From Balneolales bacterium ANBcel1 (GTDB lineage: Bacteria > Bacteroidota > Rhodothermia > Balneolales > Natronogracilivirgulaceae): a stretch of DNA of 64,000 nucleotides. Positions 9,780 to 19,923 of the stretch are shown here, one piece after another; within the stretch, counting starts at the first letter, position 1; every line of letters begins with the position of its first letter. The notes under the pieces were generated by a model that worked only from the letters and a program-made list of their open reading frames with translations, searched no databases and was not told the origin of the DNA. The stretch covers positions 248,001-312,000 of the forward strand of contig JARULB010000004.1 of the NCBI GenBank assembly GCA_029688905.1. The letters run 5' to 3'. The translations under genes were made by a program, and so were the position numbers.

Positions 9780-9969
9780 ACCTGGGACACACCGCCAAAC
9801 AACCTCAGCCGACTCGTCACAATTGGGTTTTCAACGGAAGGCGGATGCCTACGGCAGACACTTAGCCGGTGGCCATGCATGCCGTTCATAGCGCGGTAAA
9901 AGTTATGAACTTTGCGCAATGCCCATCCGGCCCGCTTTTGCATTCGGGTGACAAGCTCGTGCTGTCTGG

Positions 9970-11868
9970 TTATTTACCGGACATCAAATCGAGCACCATC
10001 GGGGTCATCGCGGGCACTTCCAGAATTCCATCAAGCGTGACCGGTGTATCGGTAATGATCTCATGCGCGGCCGGGTAGCCGTCCAGTACCTCACTGAACC
10101 GGCTCAGATCCAGTACCGCCTGTTCGTCCGATGCGTTCAGCACCACCATCACGGCGTCATCGTCGTTGTGGCGGAAATAGACATAGGTATTCTCCTCCGG
10201 CACAAAGTGGGTGAGGTCGCCGTAATGGAGCACCGGCTTGTCCTGCCGCCACCAACTCAGCGTTTTGATCAGGTCGTAGGCATCCGACACCGGAAGGCCT
10301 CGTTTTTCGCCAAGTTCGGCCCGGCCTTCACTGGTAAAGGCGTTGATCGGATCATCCGGCCAGCCGCCCGGGAAATCTTTGCGTTTTAGGGCATCCGGAC
10401 CCGCGCCCGTTTTCAGGATCTCCGTCCCGTAATAGATTTGCGGGATCCCCCGGGTGGTATAGATCAGGGTCACTCCAAGGCGAAACTTGTCGTAATCTTC
10501 GCCGATGGAGGAGAAAAAGCGGTCCAGATCATGGTTATCGACGAAAATGACATTCAGGAGCGGATCGGTATACAGAAAGTCCTGCCCCAAAGTTAAATAG
10601 ATGCGATTCATACCGGTATCCCATCCCTCCTCTTCGTTGAGGCCGGCCACAATGGCATTGTAAAGCGGGAAGTCGGTAACACTCGGCAGATAGGAGTTGT
10701 ACCCGCTTTGGGTGGGGAAGTCGTATTGCCACCAGGCGGTAGTCGGCACGTTGGGCATCCATGCTTCACCGACTATGTTAAAATCGGGGTACTCCTCGAG
10801 CACCTTGCGGGTCCACTCGGCCATGTAATCCTTGTAGGGATAGGGGTGGGTATCCATGCGGATGCCGTCGATGCCGGCATACTCGATCCACCAGATGGTG
10901 TTTTGGATGAGGTAGTTCGCCAGCAGCTCATTGCGCTGGTTCAGGTCGGGCATCTCATCAACGAACCAGCCCTTGACGGTGGTCTCGTAGTCGTTGCGCG
11001 AGGCATAGGGATCCATGATGGTGTTGGTGCGGAAGGAGGTATTACCGACCTCCTCCTGGTCGTGGATCCAGTCGCTGGTTGGCAGATCCTTCATCCACCA
11101 GTGGTGGGTGCCGATATGGTTGTGAATCATGTCCATAATGACTTTCAGTCCCATTTCGTGCGCACGATCCACCATTTCCACAAACTTTTCGTTGGTGCCG
11201 AACCGGCGGTCGACACGGTATTTATCGGTAGCGGCATAGCCGTGGTAGAATCCGATCTGTTGACTGTAGTCGTAGGGCATGTCGTTTTCCAGGATGGGGT
11301 TGAGCCAGAGGGCGGTCATGCCGAGGTCCCGGATATAATCCAGATTGTCGATAATGCCCTGGATATCGCCGCCATGGCGCGCGAAAGGCTCGCTGCGGTC
11401 CACTCCTTCGTACATCCCCTCGATTTCACTGATGGAGGGGTCCCCGTTGGCAAAACGGTCGGGCATAATGAGATAGATGACATCAGATGGATCAAACCCT
11501 CTGTGGCGCATGCGATTGTCTCGCCGCTCACGAAGCTCGTAGCTCCAGGTATGGGAACGATCCTCACGCTGGAAGCGGATGTCGAGGGTACCCGGCCGGG
11601 CTTTTTCTCCGATCTTCAGATCGATAAACAGGTAGTTGGGGTTTTCGACGGCGATGATCCGTTCCAGCGAAACCCCGGGGTAGTCCACCGACGGGCGCGA
11701 TTTCGCAATATCCTCTCCGTACACCATCAACTGAACCCGGGAATCATTCATGCCGGTCCACCAGAACGGCGGTTCCACCCGATCGGGCTCCACCGCTTCC
11801 GCAGCCGTAAACGGCAAAACCGAAACCAAAAACATCAGTGCAACAATCCATCTTCCAGCCATAGTCAT
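9970..11868 (-). CDS. Exported GH13 alpha-amylase/cyclomaltodextrinase-type enzyme
   Basis: Hydrolyses alpha-1,4-glucans or maltodextrins, probably in the periplasm or outside the cell. A signal peptide (about residues 1-24) precedes a beta-sandwich N-terminal domain (25-115), then a (beta/alpha)8 barrel with DVIYLIMPDRFANGD, DMIHNHIG, GIRMDTHPYP (nucleophile Asp339), IVGEAW (acid/base Glu368) and FVDNHD (Asp447), and a C-terminal beta domain with a DGYPA turn. The extra N-domain and DRFANGD motif match the neopullulanase/cyclomaltodextrinase branch. It is transcribed alone. An inverted repeat, TGTAAG-N2-CTTACA, lies 27 bases before the start codon and may bind a LacI-type regulator. Confidence 0.93.
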   Translation of the reverse strand: MTMAGRWIVALMFLVSVLPFTAAEAVEPDRVEPPFWWTGMNDSRVQLMVYGEDIAKSRPSVDYPGVSLERIIAVENPNYLFIDLKIGEKARPGTLDIRFQREDRSHTWSYELRERRDNRMRHRGFDPSDVIYLIMPDRFANGDPSISEIEGMYEGVDRSEPFARHGGDIQGIIDNLDYIRDLGMTALWLNPILENDMPYDYSQQIGFYHGYAATDKYRVDRRFGTNEKFVEMVDRAHEMGLKVIMDMIHNHIGTHHWWMKDLPTSDWIHDQEEVGNTSFRTNTIMDPYASRNDYETTVKGWFVDEMPDLNQRNELLANYLIQNTIWWIEYAGIDGIRMDTHPYPYKDYMAEWTRKVLEEYPDFNIVGEAWMPNVPTTAWWQYDFPTQSGYNSYLPSVTDFPLYNAIVAGLNEEEGWDTGMNRIYLTLGQDFLYTDPLLNVIFVDNHDLDRFFSSIGEDYDKFRLGVTLIYTTRGIPQIYYGTEILKTGAGPDALKRKDFPGGWPDDPINAFTSEGRAELGEKRGLPVSDAYDLIKTLSWWRQDKPVLHYGDLTHFVPEENTYVYFRHNDDDAVMVVLNASDEQAVLDLSRFSEVLDGYPAAHEIITDTPVTLDGILEVPAMTPMVLDLMSGK

Positions 11869-11895
11869 AGTAATTATGTCCGTGATTAAACAAAA

Positions 11896-11909
11896 TGTAA
11901 GCCCTTACA
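11896..11909 (-). promoter_or_regulatory. Operator-like inverted repeat upstream of the amylase
   Basis: TGTAAG-CC-CTTACA has 6-base arms and lies 27 bases upstream of the amylase start codon. The form resembles LacI/GalR-family operators, which often control maltose and starch genes. No regulator gene is present in the window, so the link is inferred from form and position. Confidence 0.45.
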
Positions 11910-12078
11910 AAATAGAACAACTCCTTCAGAATTAAAAATGAAATGGGCGGATTTCAATGCAAAACCATCCACAACGATACCGGTGCCTGTTGCGTTATAA
12001 AGTCCGTATCATCAGACACGACAAATCAACGCGGCAACAAGCAACGGAAGCAACTTCACACCAGCAATTCGGTTAGAT

Positions 12079-12924
12079 ATGCGATGTAGACAAAAGGAAA
12101 CAGGCAGCCAGGATCATTTCGAAATTCGCAAGTCCGAAACAACCTGCAGCGGTCCAGTGCGTCTTATTAAAGGATATGCCGGATGGGTTCACCGATCTTT
12201 GGCGGCGGGTCTGATGATACTGACCATTGCGGCACTTGCCGTTTTCGGCATGGCTCCGGCCGGATCCGTTAACGCGCAGCCGGCAGGCGACGCACCCGCA
12301 AGTTTCCGCAACGAGGTGCCTGAGGAGTACAAGTTCCGGATTGCGCGAATAGAATACCGGGGCGGCGGTGACTGGTACAACGACCCGTCCTCGCTAACCA
12401 ACCTGATCGATTTTGCCGTCGATTACCTGCCGATATCGATTCAGCGCGAGTACGACGATGTTCCGATCGGCAGCCGCGATCTTCACTCCTATCCGTTCGT
12501 TTTCATGACCGGCCACGGCAATATCGATGTTAACGCCACCGAAGCGGCCAACATGCGCGATTACCTGGACAATGGTGGCTTTTTATACATAGATGATGAT
12601 TACGGATTCGACCCGTATGTCAGGTCCGTCATTGAAAAGATTTTTCCCGGTGAAGAGCTGATCGAGCTGCCTGCATCGCACCCCATATACTCCATGGTCT
12701 TCGACTTTCCCGATGGCCTCCCAAAGATCCATGAGCACGACGGAAAGCCGCCCCGGGGGTTCGGTATCTTCCGCAACGGCCGCCTGGCGCTTTACTACAC
12801 CTATGAATCCAACCTGGCCGACGGCTGGGCGTTTGACGTGCACGACAACCCGCAGCATATCACCGACAAATCCCTTCAGATGGGTGTTAACCTGCTCCTT
12901 TACGCTTTCACCAGGGAAAATTGA
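12079..12924 (+). CDS. DUF4159 domain protein, exported
   Basis: Function unknown. A charged N-terminal stretch leads to a hydrophobic segment (about residues 40-67, LAAGLMILTIAALAVFGMAPA) that looks like a signal peptide or anchor. The rest matches DUF4159: FRIARIEYRGGGDWYNDPSSLTNL, then YPFVFMTGHGNI, MRDYLDNGGFLYIDDD and a C-terminal MGVNLLLYAFTRE. DUF4159 proteins are found beside MoxR/BatA-type and von Willebrand domain genes in many bacteria; none is adjacent here. A shorter start nearer the hydrophobic segment is possible. Two small dyads (TGAGA...TCTCA near 12932 and GCGTA...TACGC at 12949-12961) follow the gene. Confidence 0.85.
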   Translation: MRCRQKETGSQDHFEIRKSETTCSGPVRLIKGYAGWVHRSLAAGLMILTIAALAVFGMAPAGSVNAQPAGDAPASFRNEVPEEYKFRIARIEYRGGGDWYNDPSSLTNLIDFAVDYLPISIQREYDDVPIGSRDLHSYPFVFMTGHGNIDVNATEAANMRDYLDNGGFLYIDDDYGFDPYVRSVIEKIFPGEELIELPASHPIYSMVFDFPDGLPKIHEHDGKPPRGFGIFRNGRLALYYTYESNLADGWAFDVHDNPQHITDKSLQMGVNLLLYAFTREN

Positions 12925-13004
12925 GCCACAATGAGACTTTAATCTCACGCGTATTTTACGCATATTTCCCCGATATCATATAACGGTTGGAAAGGACTCC
13001 AAAA

Positions 13005-13469
13005 ATGGAAAAAAAGGAAAAAATGATTATCCCGATCGCATCCGATCATGCCGGCTTCGAAGCCAAGGAAATTGTGAAGCGCATACTTGACGAAATGGAC
13101 ATCACCACGATCGACTACGGTACGGATTCCGGCGAGTCTGTGGATTACCCGGACTTTGCCAACATGGTTTCGCAGACCGTAAACAACCGTGAGCATCCTG
13201 TCGGTATTCTCCTGTGCGGCAGTGGGCAGGGCATGTGCATGACGGCAAACAAGTATCCCCGAATCAGGGCTTCTTTGGTCTGGAACGATGAAATGGCCCG
13301 GCTCTCCCGGCAACACAACAACTCAAATATCCTCTGCCTTCCCGGCAAGTACCTCAATGAAGAGGAGCTGCGCTCCATTGTCAGCATCTGGCTGAATACG
13401 GAGTTTGAAGGCGGCCGGCACAAGACCCGGGTCGAGAAGATCAAACCCGTGAACCCCAACAGTGACTGA
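13005..13469 (+). CDS. rpiB: Ribose-5-phosphate isomerase B
   Basis: Interconverts ribose 5-phosphate and ribulose 5-phosphate in the pentose phosphate pathway. RpiB signatures are clear: IASDHAGFEAKE at the N-terminus, DYPDFA, and LLCGSGQGMCMTANKYP with the active-site Cys, followed by RASLVWNDEMARLSRQHNNSNIL. The start is decided by an unusually good AAGGA eight bases before ATG 13005. A TTG at 12987 would only add six residues. Length of 154 residues is normal. glyA follows on the same strand after 123 bases. Confidence 0.95.
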   Translation: MEKKEKMIIPIASDHAGFEAKEIVKRILDEMDITTIDYGTDSGESVDYPDFANMVSQTVNNREHPVGILLCGSGQGMCMTANKYPRIRASLVWNDEMARLSRQHNNSNILCLPGKYLNEEELRSIVSIWLNTEFEGGRHKTRVEKIKPVNPNSD

Positions 13470-13592
13470 CCCCGTTTGCGATGACGGCGACGCAGCGGCG
13501 GCACGGATGGTTTCGCGCCTGCCGGCTGCCCATGTCACTCCGCCGGTCCTGCCCGGAACTCGCATATCTAACCCAAATCATTCAACGCATCC

Positions 13593-14891
13593 ATGAAGCA
13601 TCTGAAAGACCAGGATCCCGAAGTATTCAGCCTCATTGAAAAAGAAACCGACCGGCAGAACCGGGGGATGGAACTCATCGCATCCGAAAACTTCACCAGC
13701 AAGGCGGTGATGGAAGCCATGGGCTCGTCGCTGACCAACAAGTACGCCGAGGGGCTGCCCGGCAAGCGCTACTACGGCGGATGCCGTTATGTGGATATTG
13801 TGGAAGACCTGGCGCGCGACCGTGCCAAAATCCTCTACGATGCCGAATGGGTCAATGTACAGCCCCACTCCGGGGCTACCGCCAACGCCGCTGTCTACCT
13901 CACCTTCATGCAGCCGGGAGAAACGCTGCTCGGCCTCGATCTCTCTCATGGCGGCCACCTCACGCATGGCTCTCCGGTCAATTTCTCCGGAATCACCTAC
14001 AATGCCAGTTTTTACGGAGTCGACAAGGAGACGGGCCGGCTGGATATGAACGCCATCCGCGATACCGCCAAAAAGGTTCGCCCCAAGATGATCTCCATCG
14101 GCGCCTCGGCCTATCCGCGCGATTTCGATTACGAAGCTTTCCGCCAGATCGCCGATGAGGTAAATGCTTTTCTGTGGATGGATATGGCGCATACCGCCGG
14201 TCTTATTGCCGCCAAACTGCTTAAAGATCCGCTCCCCCATTCCCATGTGGTATCCACTACTACGCATAAAACCTTGCGGGGGCCCCGTGGTGGCATGATT
14301 CTGCTTGGCCGCGATGGCGAGAACACGCTTGGAAAAATCGCACCGAAATCGGGCCGTATCAAAAACTGGAGCGAACTGCTGGATTCGGCCGTTTTCCCCG
14401 GAACCCAGGGCGGGCCGCTCATGCATGTGATCGCCGGCAAGGCCGTCGCTTTCGGCGAAGCGCTGCAAAAGGATTTCGCAGGCTACCAGAAACAGGTGAT
14501 CAGCAACAGCAAGGCGATGGCCACCAAATTCCTGGAAATGGGATACGACCTGGTCAGCGGCGGCACCGATAATCACCTCATACTTGTAGACCTCAGAAAC
14601 AAGGGCATCACCGGAAAAACCGCCGAGGAAGCACTGGGACGGGCGGAGCTGACTGTCAACAAAAACATGGTGCCCTACGACACCGAGAGTCCGTTTGTGA
14701 CTTCCGGCATCCGCATCGGCACTCCGGCCATGACCACCCGCGGCATGGGCAATGAGGAGTTTGTGCGCATCGCCGGGATGATGGACCGGGTTATGACCAA
14801 CCCGACCGACGAAACCGTCATTTCAAAGGTCAAAAACGAGGTGCACGATATGTGCGAAAAATTCCCGCTCTACGACTTTGTAGTCGCCTGA
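13593..14891 (+). CDS. glyA: Serine hydroxymethyltransferase
   Basis: Converts serine and tetrahydrofolate to glycine and methylene-tetrahydrofolate; a PLP enzyme of the cytosol. It shows [10 protein letters not shown], the [15 protein letters not shown] motif, [26 protein letters not shown] and the PLP-lysine segment [14 protein letters not shown] (Lys226). Length of 432 residues is slightly above the usual 415-425. tatC starts 13 bases after the stop, so the two are probably co-transcribed. Confidence 0.97.
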   Translation: MKHLKDQDPEVFSLIEKETDRQNRGMELIASENFTSKAVMEAMGSSLTNKYAEGLPGKRYYGGCRYVDIVEDLARDRAKILYDAEWVNVQPHSGATANAAVYLTFMQPGETLLGLDLSHGGHLTHGSPVNFSGITYNASFYGVDKETGRLDMNAIRDTAKKVRPKMISIGASAYPRDFDYEAFRQIADEVNAFLWMDMAHTAGLIAAKLLKDPLPHSHVVSTTTHKTLRGPRGGMILLGRDGENTLGKIAPKSGRIKNWSELLDSAVFPGTQGGPLMHVIAGKAVAFGEALQKDFAGYQKQVISNSKAMATKFLEMGYDLVSGGTDNHLILVDLRNKGITGKTAEEALGRAELTVNKNMVPYDTESPFVTSGIRIGTPAMTTRGMGNEEFVRIAGMMDRVMTNPTDETVISKVKNEVHDMCEKFPLYDFVVA

Positions 14892-14904
14892 TTGAATAAA
14901 CGCC

Positions 14905-15759
14905 ATGGCCACAAGCGAAGCCACCGACCGCAGCGTTATGGGGGAAATCCCGCCCGCAGCATCCTCACCGGGCCTGCCGGATGAAATGTCTTTTCTGGAT
15001 CATCTCGAGGAGTTGCGCTGGCGCATACTGAAGGGCCTGCTGGGCATCGGTATCGGCGTGATCGTAGCATTCTTTTTTTCCGATTTCATCATGGACAAGG
15101 TGCTGCTGGGTCCGGCCAAAGCAGACTTTTTTGTCTACGAATGGATCGGAATCAATGCCTCTGACCTGGACCTGCAGAACCGTCGCCTTCCCGGACAGTT
15201 TTTCACCTACTGGGGAACACTGCTGGTGGTCGGGTTTATTATCGGGGTTCCCGTGCTCTTCTACCAGCTATGGGCTTTCATCGCACCGGCTCTGGACAAG
15301 CGGGAACAGAAAGGCACCCGCCTGCTCGTTTTTTACATGACTCTGCTTTTTATCATGGGTGTCGGCTTCGGATATCTGATTCTCACACCGTTCGCCGTGC
15401 AGTTCTTCAGCAACTTTCAGATATCCGCTTCGGTGCGCAACGACATCGATATCAACGCCTACTTTTCGGCCCTGACCATGTGGAGCCTCTCCTGCGGTAT
15501 CATATTCCAGCTTCCCATGGTAAGCTATGTCTTTTCGAAAATCGGGCTGCTCACCCCCGAAATACTTAGAAAGCACCGCAAATGGGCCATCATCGTCTGT
15601 TTCATCCTCGCCGCTTTCCTCACACCGCCCGACCCGGTTTCACAGATCATGATCGCCGTGCCCCTGTTGCTGCTTTACCAGCTGGGCATCTACATCAGCA
15701 AGGTGGTTAACAGGAAACGTGACCGGGAAATATGGGGACCGGAAGGCAGGCCGGAATAA
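14905..15759 (+). CDS. tatC: Sec-independent protein translocase TatC
   Basis: Core receptor subunit of the twin-arginine translocase in the inner membrane. After a variable 25-residue head comes the conserved MSFLDHLEELRWRI, then six hydrophobic segments, with FYQLWAFIAPALDKREQK between the second and third and LTPPDPVSQIMIAVPLLLLYQLGI near the end, all typical of TatC. No tatA/tatB is adjacent. Placement 13 bases after glyA suggests shared transcription. Length of 284 residues is normal for this group. Confidence 0.95.
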   Translation: MATSEATDRSVMGEIPPAASSPGLPDEMSFLDHLEELRWRILKGLLGIGIGVIVAFFFSDFIMDKVLLGPAKADFFVYEWIGINASDLDLQNRRLPGQFFTYWGTLLVVGFIIGVPVLFYQLWAFIAPALDKREQKGTRLLVFYMTLLFIMGVGFGYLILTPFAVQFFSNFQISASVRNDIDINAYFSALTMWSLSCGIIFQLPMVSYVFSKIGLLTPEILRKHRKWAIIVCFILAAFLTPPDPVSQIMIAVPLLLLYQLGIYISKVVNRKRDREIWGPEGRPE

Positions 15760-15778
15760 TTCGCAGTGCCCGGCAATC

Positions 15779-15826
15779 CCGTTTTCAGAGGAAACGGATT
15801 TAGAGGAATCTACCGTTTAGAGGGAA
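15779..15826. repeat. Short direct repeats and hairpin after tatC
   Basis: Three copies of TTYAGAGGRAA-like sequence occur at 15784-15793, 15799-15808 and 15816-15826. The first lies in a hairpin, CCGTTT (15779-15784) with AAACGG (15792-15797). No T-run follows, so it is not a standard terminator. Function is unknown. Confidence 0.4.
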
Positions 15827-15911
15827 CGACCACCGGTCCACTGCCGAAGACGAGGCCCCTTCGGCGGATGGCACCCGGCCACTTCACTACCCTGCTTCCA
15901 AACGATGACTT

Positions 15912-18071
15912 ATGATGAAGACCAACCGGCTAATTAACGAGTCCTCCCTCTATCTGCGTCAGCACGCCCACAATCCGGTAGACTGGTACCCCTGGGGGGA
16001 TGAGGTTCTGGAACGCGCCCGCCGCGAGAAACGCTTGATTTTCCTGAGTATCGGCTATTCCAGCTGTCACTGGTGTCATGTGATGGAACGGGAATCGTTT
16101 GAAGACCCGGAGACCGCGCGCCTGCTCAACACCCACTTCATCAATATCAAAGTGGACCGCGAGGAGCGACCCGATGTGGACGCGGTCTATATGGAGGCGC
16201 TGCAGATGATGACCGGACGCGGTGGATGGCCCCTGAACATCTGGCTGACTCCCGAACAGGTTCCCATCTTCGCCGGCACCTACTTCCCGCCACAAGATTA
16301 TCATGGACGGCCCTCGTTCACTACCGTCATCCGGCGCCTGGCCGATGCCTTTCGCCAGTACCCGGAGAAAGTGCAACAGCAAGCGGCCGAAATGCGAAAG
16401 GCTCTGAACAGTGATATCTACGACCGGCTGAAACCCGCTGCCCTGTCCGGGTTGCAGCTTGATCGTGCCTTTCAGGCTCATGCCCAGAACTATGACCCGA
16501 TTCACGGAGGCTTTTCGGAGGCGCCGAAGTTCCCGATGGCCATGAGCATCGGTTTCCTGCTGCGCTACGGCCACAAGCCCGGCAAACCGGAATCCGCCCC
16601 CGATCCGGCGCCGACCCGTACCCGTTCAGACACCTCCGCCTCTCCTCCGTCTCCTTCAGATCCGGCGACATCGGAAGCCCACCAAATGGCGTTGCACAGC
16701 CTCGAGAAAATGATATGCGGCGGCATTTACGACCAGGCAGGCGGCGGTTTTCACCGGTACAGCACCGACGGGGAATGGCTTGTTCCCCACTTCGAAAAGA
16801 TGCTCTATGATAACGCGCTGCTGATTCCGGTGATGGCCGAGGCGGCGCAGCTTACCGGCACGCCGCTTTTCCGGGACGCCGTCGAGGAAACCATCGGTTT
16901 TCTGAACAGGGAAATGCGTCACCAGAACGGCGCCTATTACACCGCGCTCGACGCCGATACCGATGGTGTCGAAGGCAAATTCTACACCTTTTCCTTCCGG
17001 GAGCTGGAGGAGCTTCTGGAACCCGATTTGTTCCGGCTTGCCGCCGACCGGTTCGGGCTCACACCCGGCGGAAATTGGGAGGGAGTCAATATCCTCCACC
17101 GGGCTGCCGGAATCGGGGAGCTTGCCGCCGACCGCGGCAGCAGCACCGAATCCATCCACCGGAAACTGGAAAAAATAAAAGAGGCCATACGGAACTATCG
17201 CAACAAACGGACCCGCCCCGGCCTGGACGACAAGATCATCACATCCTGGAATGCGCTCATGCTCATCGCGCTGTGCCACTCCAGCCGCTCTCTCGGCCGC
17301 AGTGATGATGACGCGGTTCGCCTCGGTGACTTTCTGACCCGGCACGCCCTCTCCGGCGACACCCTCTACCGCATCATCGATAATCATGGCACAGCCAAAC
17401 AACCGGGTTTTCTGGATGACTATGCCCTGCTGACGGACGGATTCACACGCCTGTTCGAAATCACGGGCGACCCCGCCCGGCTCGAGCTTGCCGTACAACT
17501 GACCGAACGGATGCTGGACCTTTTCTTCGACCGGGATAAAAATGCTTTCCGCTACTCCGCCCGCGGCCAGGCCCCGCTCGTATCCGAAACCCGTGACGTT
17601 TTCGACAACGCCATGCCGGGCGGCAACTCTGCAGCCATAGCCGCGCTGTACCGGGCCGGGCACCTTGCCGGCCGCCCCGAATGGATTCGAACCGCGGTTA
17701 CTGCCATGGAGCCGCTTTCAGAAATCGCCGCCGAACACGCGACCGCTTTCGGATATCTGCTTCAGACGATGCATCGGCACATCCATCCCGGCAACGAAAT
17801 CGTAATCGTATGTCCGCCAGAATCCACCCCCGAAACCGATCCCGTGGCAAAAAAAATGGCCGCCATCTGGCGAGAATACTACGACCCGTCTTCGTATCTT
17901 GTGACAATCGCCGGAAACACCTCCTTCAAGGGCACCGCGTTCGAGGCGTTGTACGGTGACAAGCAAGCCCGCAACGGACAAACAACCGCCTACATCTGCC
18001 GTGATTTTGAATGTCGTGCTCCGGTGCATTCTCCAGAGATGTTTCGGGAAAAAATCGTATCATCCCGGTAA
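15912..18071 (+). CDS. Thioredoxin-domain/DUF255 protein (YyaL/spermatogenesis-associated protein 20 family)
   Basis: Large cytosolic protein of uncertain function. The N-terminal 160 residues match the DUF255 thioredoxin-like domain: [20 protein letters not shown], the redox motif CHWC (Cys52/Cys55), [15 protein letters not shown] and [11 protein letters not shown]. The remainder is an alpha-toroid similar to N-acylglucosamine 2-epimerase/cellobiose epimerase folds ([45 protein letters not shown]). A low-complexity Pro/Ser/Thr stretch (about residues 222-255) interrupts the first toroid part and looks like a lineage-specific linker. Two adjacent ATG codons start the gene. Confidence 0.93.
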   Translation: MMKTNRLINESSLYLRQHAHNPVDWYPWGDEVLERARREKRLIFLSIGYSSCHWCHVMERESFEDPETARLLNTHFINIKVDREERPDVDAVYMEALQMMTGRGGWPLNIWLTPEQVPIFAGTYFPPQDYHGRPSFTTVIRRLADAFRQYPEKVQQQAAEMRKALNSDIYDRLKPAALSGLQLDRAFQAHAQNYDPIHGGFSEAPKFPMAMSIGFLLRYGHKPGKPESAPDPAPTRTRSDTSASPPSPSDPATSEAHQMALHSLEKMICGGIYDQAGGGFHRYSTDGEWLVPHFEKMLYDNALLIPVMAEAAQLTGTPLFRDAVEETIGFLNREMRHQNGAYYTALDADTDGVEGKFYTFSFRELEELLEPDLFRLAADRFGLTPGGNWEGVNILHRAAGIGELAADRGSSTESIHRKLEKIKEAIRNYRNKRTRPGLDDKIITSWNALMLIALCHSSRSLGRSDDDAVRLGDFLTRHALSGDTLYRIIDNHGTAKQPGFLDDYALLTDGFTRLFEITGDPARLELAVQLTERMLDLFFDRDKNAFRYSARGQAPLVSETRDVFDNAMPGGNSAAIAALYRAGHLAGRPEWIRTAVTAMEPLSEIAAEHATAFGYLLQTMHRHIHPGNEIVIVCPPESTPETDPVAKKMAAIWREYYDPSSYLVTIAGNTSFKGTAFEALYGDKQARNGQTTAYICRDFECRAPVHSPEMFREKIVSSR

Positions 18072-18168
18072 TTTTTAACACAACTTGGGAATGACGTATT
18101 CGTTTACCTAATCAGTTGTTCCCGGATGATCATTATTCGCAACACCACATACAGAACCCGAAGAATTC

Positions 18169-18693
18169 ATGTTGAATCAAAACGCCTCCTCTTCCCTGCT
18201 ATTTATTACACTGGCCCTGGCACTGACTGTCGCACTTGCCTCGTGCGATGACAACAATATAACATCCATCAGTTACCACGATATTGGTCCCTTCGACCTC
18301 TCCGGTGCTGAACGCATCGAAACCGAAGAAGGGCTGGTCATCTACGAACACCAGGAAGGAGACGGAGCCCAGATCGCCGAAGAGGTCCACCAGGTCCTGA
18401 TACGCTACACCGGCCGAACGACCGACGGGGAAATTTTCGACAGTTCCTACCGGAACGAGTTTGACAGTCCGCGTTCCATGAATGTCCGCAGAAACGATCT
18501 GATTCGAGGCTTTTTCCAGGGCCTGGTTGGGGTACATGTGGACGGTGAACGGAAGTATTATTCAAGGGAAGGCACACAACGGACGCTCATCATCCCCCCG
18601 GAACTGGGCTATGGAGACAGCCCGGGCCACTGGCTGGGCAGCGACACCCTGATTTTCGATTTCGAGATTATCGAAATTTCATTCCAGGACTAA
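18169..18693 (+). CDS. FKBP-type peptidyl-prolyl isomerase lipoprotein
   Basis: Probable periplasmic proline isomerase or chaperone. The N-terminus is a lipoprotein signal with lipobox ALASC (Cys26). The FKBP fold is visible from about residue 75: VLIRYTGRTTDGEIFDSSY, LIRGFFQGLVGVHVDGERK, and TLIIPPELGYGDSPG with DTLIFDFEIIEI at the end. Length of 174 residues fits a single-domain FKBP. A palindrome (ACCCTGCAGGGT, 18712-18723) lies between this gene and the convergent alr. Confidence 0.93.
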   Translation: MLNQNASSSLLFITLALALTVALASCDDNNITSISYHDIGPFDLSGAERIETEEGLVIYEHQEGDGAQIAEEVHQVLIRYTGRTTDGEIFDSSYRNEFDSPRSMNVRRNDLIRGFFQGLVGVHVDGERKYYSREGTQRTLIIPPELGYGDSPGHWLGSDTLIFDFEIIEISFQD

Positions 18694-18810
18694 CTTCCGC
18701 CGAAACGAAACACCCTGCAGGGTTTCAGCTCCGAAACATATCGCGGGGTCTGGCCGCAATTTTCGCCGGTTTTCATTTCGTTTTGCCGGAAACTCTTGAC
18801 GATGCGATAA

Positions 18811-19902
18811 TCAGACCAGTTTTCGGGGTATATTCGGATGAATCCCGCAACATATTTCATAGGGGATGGTACCGATGGCATCTGCCCACAGCGCGGCATG
18901 GTTTCGCTCTCCTCCCATCAGCGTCACTTCCGTACCGGGCTTGTAGCGGTCATCTCCCAGCCAAACCATGATATAGTCCATGGTTACGCATCCTGCTTGC
19001 GGATACCACTTTCCGTCGATTTCCACCGGCATCAGCCCGGACAAATTACGGCGATAACCGTCGGCATAGCCGGAGGGAATGATTGCCAGCCGGCCGTCCG
19101 CCGGTGCTTCCCATGTCGCGCCGTAGCTCACCGTATCCCCTTTGCGGATGATCTTGCAGTCGGCCACCCGGGATTTCCACCGCATCACGGGGCGGAATTC
19201 CGGTGATGGGTCAGGCGTCGGGTCGTAGCCGTACAGGGCGATGCCGTGGCGCACCATATCGCCATGGCTGTCGGGGTGATCGAGCGAAGCGGCGGAGTTC
19301 GCTGCGTGGAATATCATCTGCCGGCTATCCGGCAAACGGTCGTAAAAAAAACTGCGCATCTCCCGAAACCGCTCTTTCTGGAGTTCCATATGGCTGGAGC
19401 CGGATTCATCGGCAGTAGCGAAGTGGGTCATCACCCCTTCGCAATGCAGATCGGCCCGCTCTTCCACCATCCGGGCGACCTCCTCCAGGGCGCGATGCGA
19501 AAAACCGAGCCGGCCCATACCCGTATCGATCTCCATATGATAGCGCGTACCTGACTTCAACAAACGGAAATGGTCGGGAGCGCTCACTACCGCAATCAGA
19601 TCGTGTGAAAGGAAGGTCCCGGCGGCCTCCCGGACGGGCACCCCGAAAACCAGGATATCCCGGGTGATACCCGCATCCCTGAGCTCCATGCCTTCGGCAA
19701 CATTCGCCACTGCGAAGGCATCATACGTGTCCGCCAGTACGGGGGCAATCAACGAGGCTCCGTGCCCGTAGGCATTGGCCTTGACAACGGCCATGGACCG
19801 TACCCCCGGCGCCAGATTTTTCTGAAGTTGCCGGGCGTTGGCTCGCAACGACTCCCGGTCCAGCTCCAGACAGGATTGATAAAACGGATACAGGGTGTTC
19901 AT
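18811..19902 (-). CDS. alr: Alanine racemase, fold-III type, copy 1
   Basis: Converts L-alanine to D-alanine for peptidoglycan. Canonical Alr features are present: MAVVKANAYGHG with PLP Lys41, MEIDTGMGRLGF, the HAANSAAS segment, GIALYGYDP, and DTVSYGATW with the catalytic Tyr (260) followed by IIPSGYADGYRR. Length of 363 residues is standard. A second canonical copy lies at 47413-48573. The site-2-protease-like gene is upstream on the same strand, 21 bases away, so the two may be co-transcribed. Confidence 0.95.
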   Translation of the reverse strand: MNTLYPFYQSCLELDRESLRANARQLQKNLAPGVRSMAVVKANAYGHGASLIAPVLADTYDAFAVANVAEGMELRDAGITRDILVFGVPVREAAGTFLSHDLIAVVSAPDHFRLLKSGTRYHMEIDTGMGRLGFSHRALEEVARMVEERADLHCEGVMTHFATADESGSSHMELQKERFREMRSFFYDRLPDSRQMIFHAANSAASLDHPDSHGDMVRHGIALYGYDPTPDPSPEFRPVMRWKSRVADCKIIRKGDTVSYGATWEAPADGRLAIIPSGYADGYRRNLSGLMPVEIDGKWYPQAGCVTMDYIMVWLGDDRYKPGTEVTLMGGERNHAALWADAIGTIPYEICCGIHPNIPRKLV

Positions 19903-19923
19903 GACGCGGTTAATTCCGGCGGT

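Noticed and set aside
10708-11889. 393-codon plus-strand ORF
   Set aside because: It is antisense to the GH13 amylase, whose motifs are complete; the antisense translation has no family features.
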